Positions 16,325 to 24,987 of a stretch of 64,000 bases of DNA are shown here, piece by piece. The position numbers and the translations under genes were made by a program. Location of the stretch: NCBI GenBank assembly GCA_004554385.1, contig SFMO01000189.1, forward strand, positions 89,532 through 153,531, in the 5' to 3' direction. Within the stretch, counting starts at the first letter, position 1; each line of letters opens with the position of its first letter. The notes below the pieces were generated by a model, which was given only the letters and a program-made list of their open reading frames with translations, did not search any database and was not told where the DNA came from. The stretch is from Ruminococcus flavefaciens. GTDB taxonomy: Bacteria; Bacillota; Clostridia; Oscillospirales; Ruminococcaceae.

Positions 16325-17764
16325 ATGAGCGGTAATATCAACAGCTATGAAAGCCCATTCTGCACACGTTATGCAAGCGAGGAAATGCAGTATATTTTCT
16401 CTGCGGATAAGAAGTTCACTACATGGAGAAAGCTCTGGGTAGCACTTGCAAGAGCCGAAATGAAGCTTGGTCTCCCTGTTACAGAGGCACAGGTAAAGCA
16501 GCTGGAGGAGCACATCAACGACATTGACTACGAAATGGCTGCAGAGCGCGAGAAGATAACCCGCCACGATGTTATGGCTCACGTATTTACATACGGACAG
16601 GCTTGCCCTGATGCCGCAGGTATCATACACCTTGGCGCTACATCCTGCTATGTAGGCGATAATACAGACGTTATCATCATGCGTGACGCCCTTAAGGTTG
16701 TCCGCAGAAAGCTTCTCAACGTAATGAACAACCTTGCAAAGTTCGCAGACGAGTACAAGAACCTCCCCTGCCTTGCTTACACACACCTGCAGCCTGCACA
16801 GCTCACTACAGTCGGAAAGAGAGCTACTCTCTGGCTCAATGAGCTCCTCATGGACTTCCAGGACCTTGAATACCGCATGTCCACACTGAAGCTCCTGGGC
16901 TCAAAGGGCACAACAGGCACACAGGCTTCATTCATGGAGCTTTTCGAGGGCGATACCGACAAGATAAAGCAGCTCGAAAAGATGATAGCCGAAGAAATGG
17001 GCTTTGACGCTGTAGTTCCCGTATCAGGACAGACCTATTCACGCAAGGTGGATTCAAAGGTGCTTGAAGTCCTCAGCGATATTGCACAGTCCGCAAGCAA
17101 GTTCTCAAACGATATGCGTATCCTCCAGTCCTTCAAGGAAATGGAAGAGCCAAGAGAAAAGAAGCAGATAGGCTCATCTGCAATGGCATACAAGCGCAAT
17201 CCTATGCGCTGTGAGAGAATCACTTCCCTTGCTCGTTACGTAATAATAGACAGCCTTAACCCTGCATTCACAGCAGGTACACAGTGGTTCGAGAGAACAC
17301 TCGATGACTCAGCCAACAAGCGTATCAGCGTTGCAGAGGCATTCCTCGGCGTTGACGCTATCCTCAATATAATGATGAACGTTACAAACGGCATCGTAGT
17401 ATACCCGGAGATGATACGCCGCCGCGTTATGGCAGAGCTCCCATTCATGGCAAGCGAGAACATAATGATGGACGCTGTAAAGAAGGGCGGAAACCGTCAG
17501 GAGCTCCACGACCGTATCATGGACTACTCTATGGAGGCAGGCGCAAACGTAAAGGTTCGCGGTCTCGACAACAACCTCTGCGAGCTCATTGAAGCTGACC
17601 CCATGTTCATGGTAACAAAGGAAGAGCTGGACGCTGTTCTCAAGCCCGAGAACTACACAGGAAGAAGCTCACAGCAGGTGGACGAGTTCCTTGCTGAGTG
17701 CATCAATCCTATCCTCGAAGCTAATAAGGATATTCTCGGCGAAAGCTTTGAAATGAAAAACTAA
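16325..17764 (+). CDS. purB: Adenylosuccinate lyase
   Basis: 479-residue fumarase/aspartase-superfamily enzyme acting twice in purine synthesis: SAICAR to AICAR, and adenylosuccinate to AMP. Visible signatures are RHDVMAHV, HLGATSCYVGDNTD and the flexible catalytic loop signature GSSAMAYKRNPMRCE. The length and the KFTTWRKLWVALARAE N-terminus match the longer PurB type. It is a single-gene unit with its own promoter; other pur genes are not in the window. Confidence 0.95.
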   Translation: MSGNINSYESPFCTRYASEEMQYIFSADKKFTTWRKLWVALARAEMKLGLPVTEAQVKQLEEHINDIDYEMAAEREKITRHDVMAHVFTYGQACPDAAGIIHLGATSCYVGDNTDVIIMRDALKVVRRKLLNVMNNLAKFADEYKNLPCLAYTHLQPAQLTTVGKRATLWLNELLMDFQDLEYRMSTLKLLGSKGTTGTQASFMELFEGDTDKIKQLEKMIAEEMGFDAVVPVSGQTYSRKVDSKVLEVLSDIAQSASKFSNDMRILQSFKEMEEPREKKQIGSSAMAYKRNPMRCERITSLARYVIIDSLNPAFTAGTQWFERTLDDSANKRISVAEAFLGVDAILNIMMNVTNGIVVYPEMIRRRVMAELPFMASENIMMDAVKKGGNRQELHDRIMDYSMEAGANVKVRGLDNNLCELIEADPMFMVTKEELDAVLKPENYTGRSSQQVDEFLAECINPILEANKDILGESFEMKN

Positions 17765-17810
17765 GCAGCGTGACGCTGTATCCTTGCCACCTGCAAATCG
17801 GCTATTTCAC
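17765..17810. repeat. Dispersed repeat, GCAGCGTGACGCTG type, copy 1
   Basis: Directly after the purB stop: palindrome GCAGCG-TG-ACGCTG, then ATCCTTGCCAC and, about 20 bases on, TTTCACGCACTC. The same order recurs after polA (37389). Confidence 0.6.
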
Positions 17811-17916
17811 GCACTCTACGAAGCGTAGACTCCGCTTTATATCATAATTCTACGGCTCATGGGTGTACTTTTTCTCCGCTGCATGATACACTTTTCTCAG
17901 GAAGGAGGACACATGA

Positions 17917-18522
17917 ATGGATCAGGTAAAGATCGGTAAATTCATCTCTCAGATGAGAAAAGAAAAAGGACTTACACAGAAACAGCTTGGCGAAGAACTT
18001 CTTATCAGCGATAAGACAGTTTCCAAGTGGGAGACAGGCAAAGGTATGCCCGAGGTGTCCCTTATGCTCCCTCTCTGTGAAAAGCTGGGTATCAACGTAA
18101 ATGAGCTCCTCACGGGTGAGCATATCCCCGACGAGGACTACAAGAAAAAAGCGGAGGAAAATATTATGAATATCATGCGTGAAAAAGAGGAAAGCATAAG
18201 AAAAATAATCATTTCGGCTATTTCAGCCGCTATCGCAGTACTTGCAAGCGTTACGATCATATTAGTGGCAGGCACACTGAAAATGGAAACATGGCAGAGA
18301 ATTCTGCTTATCGCAATAGCCGTGATCGTTATGGCAGGCGGTATCGCTGTTGCCTGCATGGCGGATCTGAGCGCAGGCACATACGAGTGCAAAAACTGCG
18401 GAACACGCTTCGTACCGTCTGCAAAGAGCTATGTTTTCGGCACTCATACTCTCACAAAGAGAAAGCTCACCTGCCCCAAGTGCGGCAAGCGTACCTACTG
18501 CCGGCGCAGACTTACTCACTGA
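17917..18522 (+). CDS. XRE-family HTH regulator with membrane segments and a zinc-ribbon tail
   Basis: 201 residues. An N-terminal XRE helix-turn-helix (about 6-60; KGLTQKQLGEELLISDKTVSKWE) is followed by a charged helix, two membrane spans (~88-110 and 117-140) and a C-terminal Cys4 zinc-ribbon pattern, CKNCG ... CPKCG. This arrangement suggests a membrane-tethered DNA-binding protein, but the signal sensed is unknown. The start at 17917 has AAGGAGG upstream. No adjacent target operon is evident. Confidence 0.85.
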   Translation: MDQVKIGKFISQMRKEKGLTQKQLGEELLISDKTVSKWETGKGMPEVSLMLPLCEKLGINVNELLTGEHIPDEDYKKKAEENIMNIMREKEESIRKIIISAISAAIAVLASVTIILVAGTLKMETWQRILLIAIAVIVMAGGIAVACMADLSAGTYECKNCGTRFVPSAKSYVFGTHTLTKRKLTCPKCGKRTYCRRRLTH

Positions 18523-18528
18523 ATTATC

Positions 18529-18547
18529 GGGCGGATAGTATCCGCCC
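18529..18547. repeat. GCGGATA(A/G)TATCCGC palindrome, copy B
   Basis: Perfect 9+9 palindrome around one base between the XRE gene and rimM. Related palindromes lie at 14009-14021, 34741-34755 and 39025-39039. Confidence 0.6.
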
Positions 18548-18569
18548 TTGCAGAATATAAGGAAATACA

Positions 18570-19073
18570 ATGAAAAAAGAATATCTCGAAGCAGGCAAGA
18601 TAGTCACTACCCACGGTATACGGGGTGAAGTGAAGATAATGCCCTACACCGACAGCCCCGACCTCCTTGCGGAGTTCGACAGGCTGTTCATAGGAAAAAA
18701 TCACGAGGAAGTGTTCATTGAGCGCTCCAGAGTGTTCAAGAATACAGTCATCGCCAAGATAGAGGGAGTTGACACCCCCGAGGCGGCTGAGAAGCTCCGC
18801 AACAAGGTGCTGTATATGCACCGCGACGACCTCGAACTTGACGAGGACACCTACTTCATTCAGGACCTTATAGGTCTTGAGGTCCGCGATGCCGACACCG
18901 ATGAGGTCTACGGCAAGATAAACGACGTAATGCAGACAGGTGCAAACGACGTCTACGTCATAAAGGGCGAAGATAAGGAATACCTTGTGCCCGCTATCGC
19001 AGATGTTGTGGTATCTACTGACATCGACGGCGGAATAATGACTATCCGCCCTCTTGACGGTCTTTTCGACTGA
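18570..19073 (+). CDS. rimM: Ribosome maturation factor RimM
   Basis: 167 residues. N-terminal beta-barrel with GKIVTTHGIRGEVKI and C-terminal PRC-barrel with DLIGLEV and YLVPAIADVV. It assists 30S head assembly through S19. In many Firmicutes it lies directly before trmD in an rpsP-rimM-trmD-rplS operon; here two unrelated genes separate rimM from trmD, and rpsP and rplS are absent. Confidence 0.94.
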   Translation: MKKEYLEAGKIVTTHGIRGEVKIMPYTDSPDLLAEFDRLFIGKNHEEVFIERSRVFKNTVIAKIEGVDTPEAAEKLRNKVLYMHRDDLELDEDTYFIQDLIGLEVRDADTDEVYGKINDVMQTGANDVYVIKGEDKEYLVPAIADVVVSTDIDGGIMTIRPLDGLFD

Positions 19074-19074
19074 T

Positions 19075-19659
19075 GTGAAAAAGAGCAATATCATCGCCGT
19101 AGGAACCCTTACAGCAGCTGTTGCCGCACTTGCTGTATATTCCGTCACAATGTGCGAGGTCACACTGAAGGACTATATTCATCTCCCGAAATGGGGAATT
19201 TCGGCAGTGGGAATAGTTTTTCTGCTCATGCTGTTTATACCTAATATTATATGGAGCAAAAATCAGCCAAAGGGCTATGAGGAGTCCGCAAAGCTCGAAA
19301 ATAAGCTCCTTCTCACACTTGAGCGAATGGGCGAGGGTCTTGTGTCAACACTTGTCCTCATAGACCGCCGCACAGACCGCTTTTCATTTTCACCGCGCAC
19401 AGGCTATCTTGCCATTGCGCTGATACTTATGATACTCTATGAGCTTTACTGGATAAAATATTTCCGAAGCAGCCGCACTCTTGCGGATATGTATTCGGAT
19501 TACTGCGGTTTTCCGCTGGCAGGCGCTTCCCTGCCTGTATTTGCAGTATTTCTGCTCGGAGTGTACGCCTGCAATGTCTTTCTCATTGCATCAGCTTTCA
19601 TACTTGGGATCGGACACATCGGCATACATATTATGCATAAAAAAGAGATAGAAAAATAA
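19075..19659 (+). CDS. Multi-span membrane protein, function unknown
   Basis: About 194 residues with four to five hydrophobic helices. I place the start at GTG 19075, directly after the rimM stop, giving MKKSNIIAVGTLTAAVAALA; an upstream TTG at 19054 in the same frame would overlap rimM. No ribosome site is clear, so translation is probably coupled to rimM. Family not recognised. Confidence 0.7.
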   Translation: MKKSNIIAVGTLTAAVAALAVYSVTMCEVTLKDYIHLPKWGISAVGIVFLLMLFIPNIIWSKNQPKGYEESAKLENKLLLTLERMGEGLVSTLVLIDRRTDRFSFSPRTGYLAIALILMILYELYWIKYFRSSRTLADMYSDYCGFPLAGASLPVFAVFLLGVYACNVFLIASAFILGIGHIGIHIMHKKEIEK

Positions 19660-19709
19660 AAAGAACAAAAGAAAAAACAGCGTATATACGCTCAAAGGAG
19701 GCACTTACC

Positions 19710-20420
19710 ATGAAAAGATTCTTAGGCATACTGTTTCTGCTCGTAATTGTCGCAGCAGGAGTCTGCGCGTATTTCTTCCCCGGAATACCGTATAAGTACA
19801 AATGCACCCACGACCTTGAACTCACCGACAGCATATGGGATAATATCCCCGAAAACATTCCGCCACTTCCCGCTGACTATTCCGATTATTCAAACTTCGG
19901 CGTGCGGATCACTGCATGGAACGATATGGAGCCTGTGCGCACCAACGATAAGACAAAGGCAAAATGGCTCAACAGCGACGAAGACTGCTGGATAGGCATT
20001 ACTGAGGAGCACCTCAGCGAAAGTGATGATTTTCTCGACAGAACGGGCATCACTCACGAAGCCCTTGACCGCTACTGCAAGGCGGTGGAAAAGACTACTC
20101 CCGAAAATCAATATGAGTTTACAAAGCTTGTGGCATCACTGACCATGGATGATTTCGATATACACGACTTCAAGAATTCAAAGACATTTTATCTTCTTAT
20201 GAAAACCAAAAACGAATTGTATCTCGGCAGTAAAATGTTTTACTGCGCGGACGGAGTCGGTTTCCGCGGTTATTTTTATACCAAACATGCCCCCGAAGCT
20301 AATCAGGGATATATGATCATATACCCCGACAGGGACAAGCGCACCCGATATACCATCGAAATAAGCGTTTTTGACTATTATCAAGCTTTTGCCATGGCTG
20401 AAAGCATCAAACTTACATAA
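19710..20420 (+). CDS. Membrane-anchored or secreted protein, function unknown
   Basis: 236 residues. An N-terminal hydrophobic helix (about 4-24) without a lipobox suggests a signal anchor; the rest is polar and extracytoplasmic by prediction, rich in Asp, Tyr and Trp. AAAGGAGG precedes the ATG. The hairpin GAGACCGCA/TGCGGTCTC at 20430-20453 separates it from trmD but lacks a T run. Family unknown. Confidence 0.75.
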   Translation: MKRFLGILFLLVIVAAGVCAYFFPGIPYKYKCTHDLELTDSIWDNIPENIPPLPADYSDYSNFGVRITAWNDMEPVRTNDKTKAKWLNSDEDCWIGITEEHLSESDDFLDRTGITHEALDRYCKAVEKTTPENQYEFTKLVASLTMDDFDIHDFKNSKTFYLLMKTKNELYLGSKMFYCADGVGFRGYFYTKHAPEANQGYMIIYPDRDKRTRYTIEISVFDYYQAFAMAESIKLT

Positions 20421-20472
20421 AATATCCGAGACCGCAGTTCTGTGCGGTCTCAAATCATAAAGGAGCATAAAA

Positions 20473-21171
20473 ATGCATATAGAAATAGCAACTCTGTTTC
20501 CCGAGATGTGCGAGGCTGTGCTGGGCGAGAGCATAATCGGCAGAGCACGAAAAGCAGGCAAGATAAGCCTTCACTGCCGCCAGATACGCGAGTATACACA
20601 GGATAAGCACCGCCGTGTCGACGACACTCCCTATGGCGGAGGAATGGGCATGGTAATGCAGTGCGAGCCCATCTACAACTGCTACAAGGCTGTCTGCGAG
20701 GACCTCGGTGCAAAGCCACATACCATCTACATGTCACCAAAGGGCAGGATATTTGACCAGAAAAAGGCAATAGAGCTCTCAAAAATGGACAATATCCTCA
20801 TAATCTGCGGCCATTATGAGGGCGTGGATCAGCGCGTTATCGACAAGATCGTGGACGAGGAGATCTCTATCGGCGACTATGTGCTCACAGGGGGCGAGCT
20901 CCCTGCAATGGTAGTTTCTGATACTGTAGCCCGTATGTGCGAGGGGGTGCTCTCCGATGAGGTCTGCTTCACCGACGAGAGCATTTACAGCGGACTTCTC
21001 GAATATCCCCAGTATACACGCCCCGAAGTGTGGGAGGGCGAGGCTGTTCCACCTGTGCTCCTTACAGGACATCACAAGAACATCGAAACATGGCGCCATG
21101 AACAGAGCCTGAGGCTTACCGAGGAGCGCCGCCCCGATCTTTTAGCTAAGTACAAAAGTGAAATTGGCTGA
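20473..21171 (+). CDS. trmD: tRNA (guanine-N1-)-methyltransferase TrmD
   Basis: 232 residues. It makes m1G37 in tRNAs using SAM and prevents +1 frameshifting. It has the SPOUT trefoil-knot signature: DDTPYGGGMGMVM, ICGHYEGVDQRV, ISIGDYVLTGGELPAMV. The length is normal. Reads on from the same strand as rimM. Confidence 0.95.
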   Translation: MHIEIATLFPEMCEAVLGESIIGRARKAGKISLHCRQIREYTQDKHRRVDDTPYGGGMGMVMQCEPIYNCYKAVCEDLGAKPHTIYMSPKGRIFDQKKAIELSKMDNILIICGHYEGVDQRVIDKIVDEEISIGDYVLTGGELPAMVVSDTVARMCEGVLSDEVCFTDESIYSGLLEYPQYTRPEVWEGEAVPPVLLTGHHKNIETWRHEQSLRLTEERRPDLLAKYKSEIG

Positions 21172-21432
21172 CCAATTTTTCTGCTTTTTGTTCCACAAAA
21201 AAATCGGATTGTTCCACAAAGTGTTCCACACATAACTGGCTGTATAGACAAAAAAACATTCTCCCTTTAGAAAAAAAATGCCATAATATCCTGTTGAATA
21301 ATATGCACTTTCAACAATTACTATCAACATTTTTTTGTAGTGATAATAAACAAGCAAGTTGATAAAATTTCATTCACATTTAATCTAAATGTAGAATTTA
21401 GCGAAAAGATGACCTTTAATCACAAAAATCCG
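21172..21432. other. A+T-rich intergenic region
   Basis: Lies between trmD and the HPr promoter. It has three copies of GTTCCACA within about 45 bases (near 21190, 21209 and 21221) and several A or T tracts. No credible gene or terminator was seen; the short frame 21340-21633 overlaps HPr and has no ribosome site. Confidence 0.6.
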
Positions 21433-21461
21433 TTGACTAAGGAAAAAATAGATTGTATAAT
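21433..21461 (+). promoter_or_regulatory. Promoter of the HPr gene
   Basis: TTGACT at 21433-21438, 17-base spacer, TATAAT at 21456-21461. Confidence 0.8.
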
Positions 21462-21553
21462 AAAGTCAGCAAGTGAAACATATTTGCAAACGGCAACACA
21501 GTCCTTAAATAGAATGAGAGGGGCTGTAACTTACGAGAATAGGAGAGTTGTTT

Positions 21554-21826
21554 ATGTTTGTCAGAGAAGTAATGGTAAAGAATCAGGTTGGACTTCACGC
21601 AAGACCCGCAACCTTCTTTATTCAGAAGGCTAACGAGTTCAAGTCATCAATCTGGATCGAAAAGGAAGAGCGCAGAGTTAATGCAAAGAGTCTGCTTGGC
21701 ATCCTTTCGCTCGGTATTGTTGGCGGTACAAACGTAAAGGTTATCGCTGACGGAGCTGATGAGAAGGCTGCAGTTGACGCTCTTATCGAGCTTGTTGACA
21801 GCGGTTTCAGCGAGGAAAACAGATAA
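21554..21826 (+). CDS. ptsH: Phosphocarrier protein HPr
   Basis: 90 residues. His15 in VGLHARPA is the phosphoacceptor for PTS enzyme I, and Ser46 in NAKSLLGILSLG is the HPr-kinase site used in Gram-positive catabolite repression. Both fall at the canonical residue numbers when translation starts at ATG 21554 (AGGAGAG upstream). Presence of His15 makes it HPr rather than the Crh paralogue. No ptsI follows; the gene is a single unit ended by a terminator. Confidence 0.93.
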   Translation: MFVREVMVKNQVGLHARPATFFIQKANEFKSSIWIEKEERRVNAKSLLGILSLGIVGGTNVKVIADGADEKAAVDALIELVDSGFSEENR

Positions 21827-21842
21827 TCAGACAAAATACTCG

Positions 21843-21876
21843 GGGCGTTACAATAGTAACGCCCACTTTTATTTTA
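21843..21876 (+). terminator. Terminator of ptsH
   Basis: GGGCGTTAC (21843-21851) with GTAACGCCC (21856-21864), followed by ACTTTTATTTT. The converging spoIVB gene ends just beyond. Confidence 0.85.
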
Positions 21877-21881
21877 TGAGG

Positions 21882-23108
21882 TCAGAACAGCTCAGAAGCC
21901 ATATTTTCGGCAAATATAGCATACCCCTTGGTGGGATCGGCAACAAAAACATGTGTCACCGCTCCGATGAGTTTGCCGTTCTGGATCACAGGGCTGCCGC
22001 TCATTCCCTGAACTATGCCGCCCGCCGCTTCAAGAAGCCTTTCGTCGGTTATGCGTATGACCATATTTTTCGAGCTTTCTCCGCTGCTGTAATCAACACT
22101 GACCACCTCAGCCGTGTACCTTTCGGGTGTGCTTCCTGTTACGGTAGTGTATATCTCGGCTGCACCCTCGGTTATCTCCTGACGGAAAGCCATGGGGAAT
22201 TCCTCGCTGTTTGCGGATAATACCGCAAGAGCCTCTTCATTCAGCCTTCCGTAGATACCGCTGGGCTTATTTCTCTCAAGAACTCCAAAGCTCTCATTCA
22301 TAGCAAAATTTCCGCGAAGCTCCCCTGCTAAGCCACGGGCTCCGCGTTTAACTTTAGTGATGTCCACAGGTACAGCCTCGCCGCTGTGAACCGGCACAAT
22401 GCCTCCTGTATCGGAATCGCATATCGGGTGGCCAAGTCCGGCAAAGCAGCCTGTTTTCGCATCAAAAAAAGACATGGTGCCTATGCCTGCAATGCTGTCA
22501 CGCACCCACATTCCGCCCTTCCAGCCGCCGCTTCGCACCGAGAGTACAGGCTGAAGGTGAGCAGTTATCTCCTCTTCTCCGCGGCATACAGAGAGTGTGA
22601 GCGCTTTTCCGCCTGAGCCTGCGATCATCTGCTGAAGCTGATCGTTTGAGGTAAGCACCTCTCCGTCGACCTGACGTATCACATCACCTGTTTGAACTCC
22701 TGCTTCCTCAGCAGGACATGATACCGTACCGTTCTGACCTTCAACGTCGCCAAGACCTGTGACCATAACGCCCTCCATAAGGAGCTTTATGCCAAAAGGA
22801 CGCCCTCCGACAGCTAAAACAGGAGCTTCCGTCCTGCGGACTTCAACATTTTTAACAGGTATCGCTCCGAAAAGCGAAAAAGTGACCTGCTCTGTATCCG
22901 GGCAGGTATCTGCGGCAGGTACAGCAGGCTCAGCTGCCGAATTACAGCTGAGTTCGGGAAAACCTGCTATTTTTATATCCTCAGCCGACGATGTGCTGAT
23001 AACCGCAGGCAGCTGTGCGGAATAATATCCTGCTGTTCCGAATAATCCCACAAATGCTGCAAATAATAAGGTCGCAGCTGACCTTGCGATCTTCCTTTTA
23101 AAAAACAT
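21882..23108 (-). CDS. spoIVB: SpoIVB-type serine peptidase (S55 family)
   Basis: 408 residues from the ATG whose first base is 23108 (MFFKRKIARSAATLLF), with GGAAAGGA upstream. It has one N-terminal membrane helix, a PDZ domain (about 120-220; AGVQTGDVIRQVDGE) and a C-terminal peptidase with the catalytic His in AGLGHPICD and Ser in QGMSGSPVIQ. In spore formers SpoIVB acts in the intermembrane space and activates pro-sigma-K processing. Its presence suggests at least part of the sporulation programme. In Bacillus and many Clostridia spo0A is next to it; here it is not. Confidence 0.92.
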   Translation of the reverse strand: MFFKRKIARSAATLLFAAFVGLFGTAGYYSAQLPAVISTSSAEDIKIAGFPELSCNSAAEPAVPAADTCPDTEQVTFSLFGAIPVKNVEVRRTEAPVLAVGGRPFGIKLLMEGVMVTGLGDVEGQNGTVSCPAEEAGVQTGDVIRQVDGEVLTSNDQLQQMIAGSGGKALTLSVCRGEEEITAHLQPVLSVRSGGWKGGMWVRDSIAGIGTMSFFDAKTGCFAGLGHPICDSDTGGIVPVHSGEAVPVDITKVKRGARGLAGELRGNFAMNESFGVLERNKPSGIYGRLNEEALAVLSANSEEFPMAFRQEITEGAAEIYTTVTGSTPERYTAEVVSVDYSSGESSKNMVIRITDERLLEAAGGIVQGMSGSPVIQNGKLIGAVTHVFVADPTKGYAIFAENMASELF

Positions 23109-23259
23109 TTTATTTTCCTTTCCTTTTCCAAAAGAACATGAGCTCCGCCAAAAACGGAGCAAACGCCGGCATATCCCGACGCTTATTATATTATGCTTCG
23201 GCAGGGCGGTATTATTGATGTTAATCACCCACAGCCGAAAACTACATAGGGAGTAAAAA

Positions 23260-23766
23260 ATGAGCAAAAAAAATTCAAAAATGCTTCCTGAAAAACGATC
23301 AAAGCTCATTCTTGCCGCAAAGATCATGGCAATACTGCTCAGCCTTTATTTTTCCGGAGCTATGACCGCTCTTTCAGGTGCAGGTCTCATATACAACAGG
23401 GAAAGCTACGGCACAGAACTGCGGAATATCGGTATCTTTCTCTTGATCTCCGCCGCACTTATGGTCTCGGGAGCTTTTCTCTGCCTTCTCCGCAAAAAAA
23501 TTGCAAATATTCTGTCTGCCGTCTTTTCCTCAGCGGGACTCGTGTTATGTCTGGTAATGCTGAAGCAGCTCACAGACCACGCTGACTTCAGCGGCTGGAC
23601 TGACAAATACACAATGCTGCCCGTAAGCGATATGTATATGCGCAGGATAATGCCATGTATCATACCTGCGGCTCTGACGGTTATCATCGCCGCAGTGCAG
23701 CTGAGCTCGGAACACCGCTCAAAAAAAGCCGAAGAAGACAACGCCGCCGCTCCTCCTATCGTATAG
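23260..23766 (+). CDS. Membrane protein, function unknown
   Basis: 168 residues with about four membrane helices (20-43, 58-80, 85-105, 128-150) and charged ends. It is divergent from spoIVB, sharing the 150-base region between them. A 28-base perfect palindrome (23778-23805) lies just after its stop and could act as a weak terminator or an operator. Family not recognised. Confidence 0.7.
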   Translation: MSKKNSKMLPEKRSKLILAAKIMAILLSLYFSGAMTALSGAGLIYNRESYGTELRNIGIFLLISAALMVSGAFLCLLRKKIANILSAVFSSAGLVLCLVMLKQLTDHADFSGWTDKYTMLPVSDMYMRRIMPCIIPAALTVIIAAVQLSSEHRSKKAEEDNAAAPPIV

Positions 23767-23889
23767 TCGGCAGTAAAGGCTGATGTATAAAATTATACAT
23801 CAGCCAAAACGTGAAAACGGTCCTTTTTTGCGGCAGAGTATTTTTCTGACTTTCCAAACGTCATTTTCACTAATTTTTCACGTTTTATC

Positions 23890-23918
23890 TTGCAATTTTG
23901 ATTATTTTATGATACAAT
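23890..23918 (+). promoter_or_regulatory. Promoter of birA
   Basis: TTGCAA at 23890-23895, 17-base spacer, TACAAT at 23913-23918. Confidence 0.7.
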
Positions 23919-23950
23919 GTTATCAATATTACCGAAAGGAACTCTCTAAC

Positions 23951-24937
23951 ATGAACGTTAAATCCGAATTGCTCGCCGCTCTTGCAAGCTCAGACGGCGA
24001 TTACATCTCGGGAGCCGCTCTTGCGGAAAAGCTCGGAGTCAGCCGAAACGCAGTATGGAAAGCCGTAAAGGCACTTGAAACAGAAGGCTTTTCCATAAGC
24101 TCGGTCACATCAAAGGGCTATAAACTCAACGACAACAACAACAGACTTTCGGCAGACCTTATCTCGCCCCTTCTTACAACAAAGGAAATAGGCAGAACAT
24201 TGAAGGTTTTCGACGATGTTGACTCAACAAACAATATCTGCCGCGAACTTGAAACAGAAAAATATCCCCACGGAACTACCGTCATTGCCGACAGACAGAC
24301 CGCAGGACGCGGACGCATCGGCAGGACCTTCGTTTCACCATCGGGCATAGGTCTGTATATGAGCGTACTTGTGCGCCCTCATTTTGACCTTCAGTTCGCT
24401 CCTATGATAACAGCAGCAGCAGCCTGCGCCGCAGCAGAGGCCATTGAAAGCCTTTGCGGAAGCAGAGTTTCCATAAAATGGGTGAACGACCTCTACATGA
24501 ACGGCAAAAAAATATGCGGTATCCTTACAGAAGCCTCCCTCGGACTGGAAATGCGTGTTCTTGACTGCGCAACTATAGGTATCGGCATAAACGTCCGCAG
24601 CATAGGCGACAGCTTCGATGAGGAGCTCCGCAGGATAGCTACATCAATAGAGGACGCAACAGGAGCTGTGCTCAACAGAAACAGACTGTGCGCTGAGGTG
24701 CTTAACCGTCTTGAGGTATACCTCAGCAAAATAGAGAACCGTAGCTTCCTGTCGGCATACAGAGAGCGCGAGATACTCACAGGAAATATTATAACCGCAA
24801 ATGCGGGAAATAAAACTATCATCGGCGAAGCCCTCGGTATCGATGACAACGCCAATCTCATAGTTCAGCTTCAGTCGGGAGAGACTATCCATCTCAACTC
24901 GGGAGAGGCTAATCTTTGCAGGATAAAAAATGTTTAA
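23951..24937 (+). CDS. birA: Bifunctional biotin-protein ligase / biotin repressor BirA
   Basis: 328 residues from ATG 23951 (CGAAAGGA upstream). An N-terminal winged helix (about 1-65; SGAALAEKLGVSRNAVWKAV) binds DNA. The ligase domain has the biotinyl-AMP loop in RQTAGRGRIGRTF and the KWVNDLYMNGKKICGIL segment, and a C-terminal SH3-like domain (~275-328). It attaches biotin to carboxylase carrier proteins and represses biotin genes. No bio genes are nearby. Confidence 0.95.
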   Translation: MNVKSELLAALASSDGDYISGAALAEKLGVSRNAVWKAVKALETEGFSISSVTSKGYKLNDNNNRLSADLISPLLTTKEIGRTLKVFDDVDSTNNICRELETEKYPHGTTVIADRQTAGRGRIGRTFVSPSGIGLYMSVLVRPHFDLQFAPMITAAAACAAAEAIESLCGSRVSIKWVNDLYMNGKKICGILTEASLGLEMRVLDCATIGIGINVRSIGDSFDEELRRIATSIEDATGAVLNRNRLCAEVLNRLEVYLSKIENRSFLSAYREREILTGNIITANAGNKTIIGEALGIDDNANLIVQLQSGETIHLNSGEANLCRIKNV

Positions 24938-24987
24938 AAGCGGTGCTTCCGCTTGAATATAATAAAATGTCAGGAGGGTATGTCTGT

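Noticed and set aside
20430..20453. Terminator before trmD
   Set aside because: The GAGACCGCA/TGCGGTCTC stem is strong but no T run follows on either strand.
21340..21633. 97-codon frame before HPr
   Set aside because: It covers the promoter and overlaps HPr in another phase, with no ribosome site.
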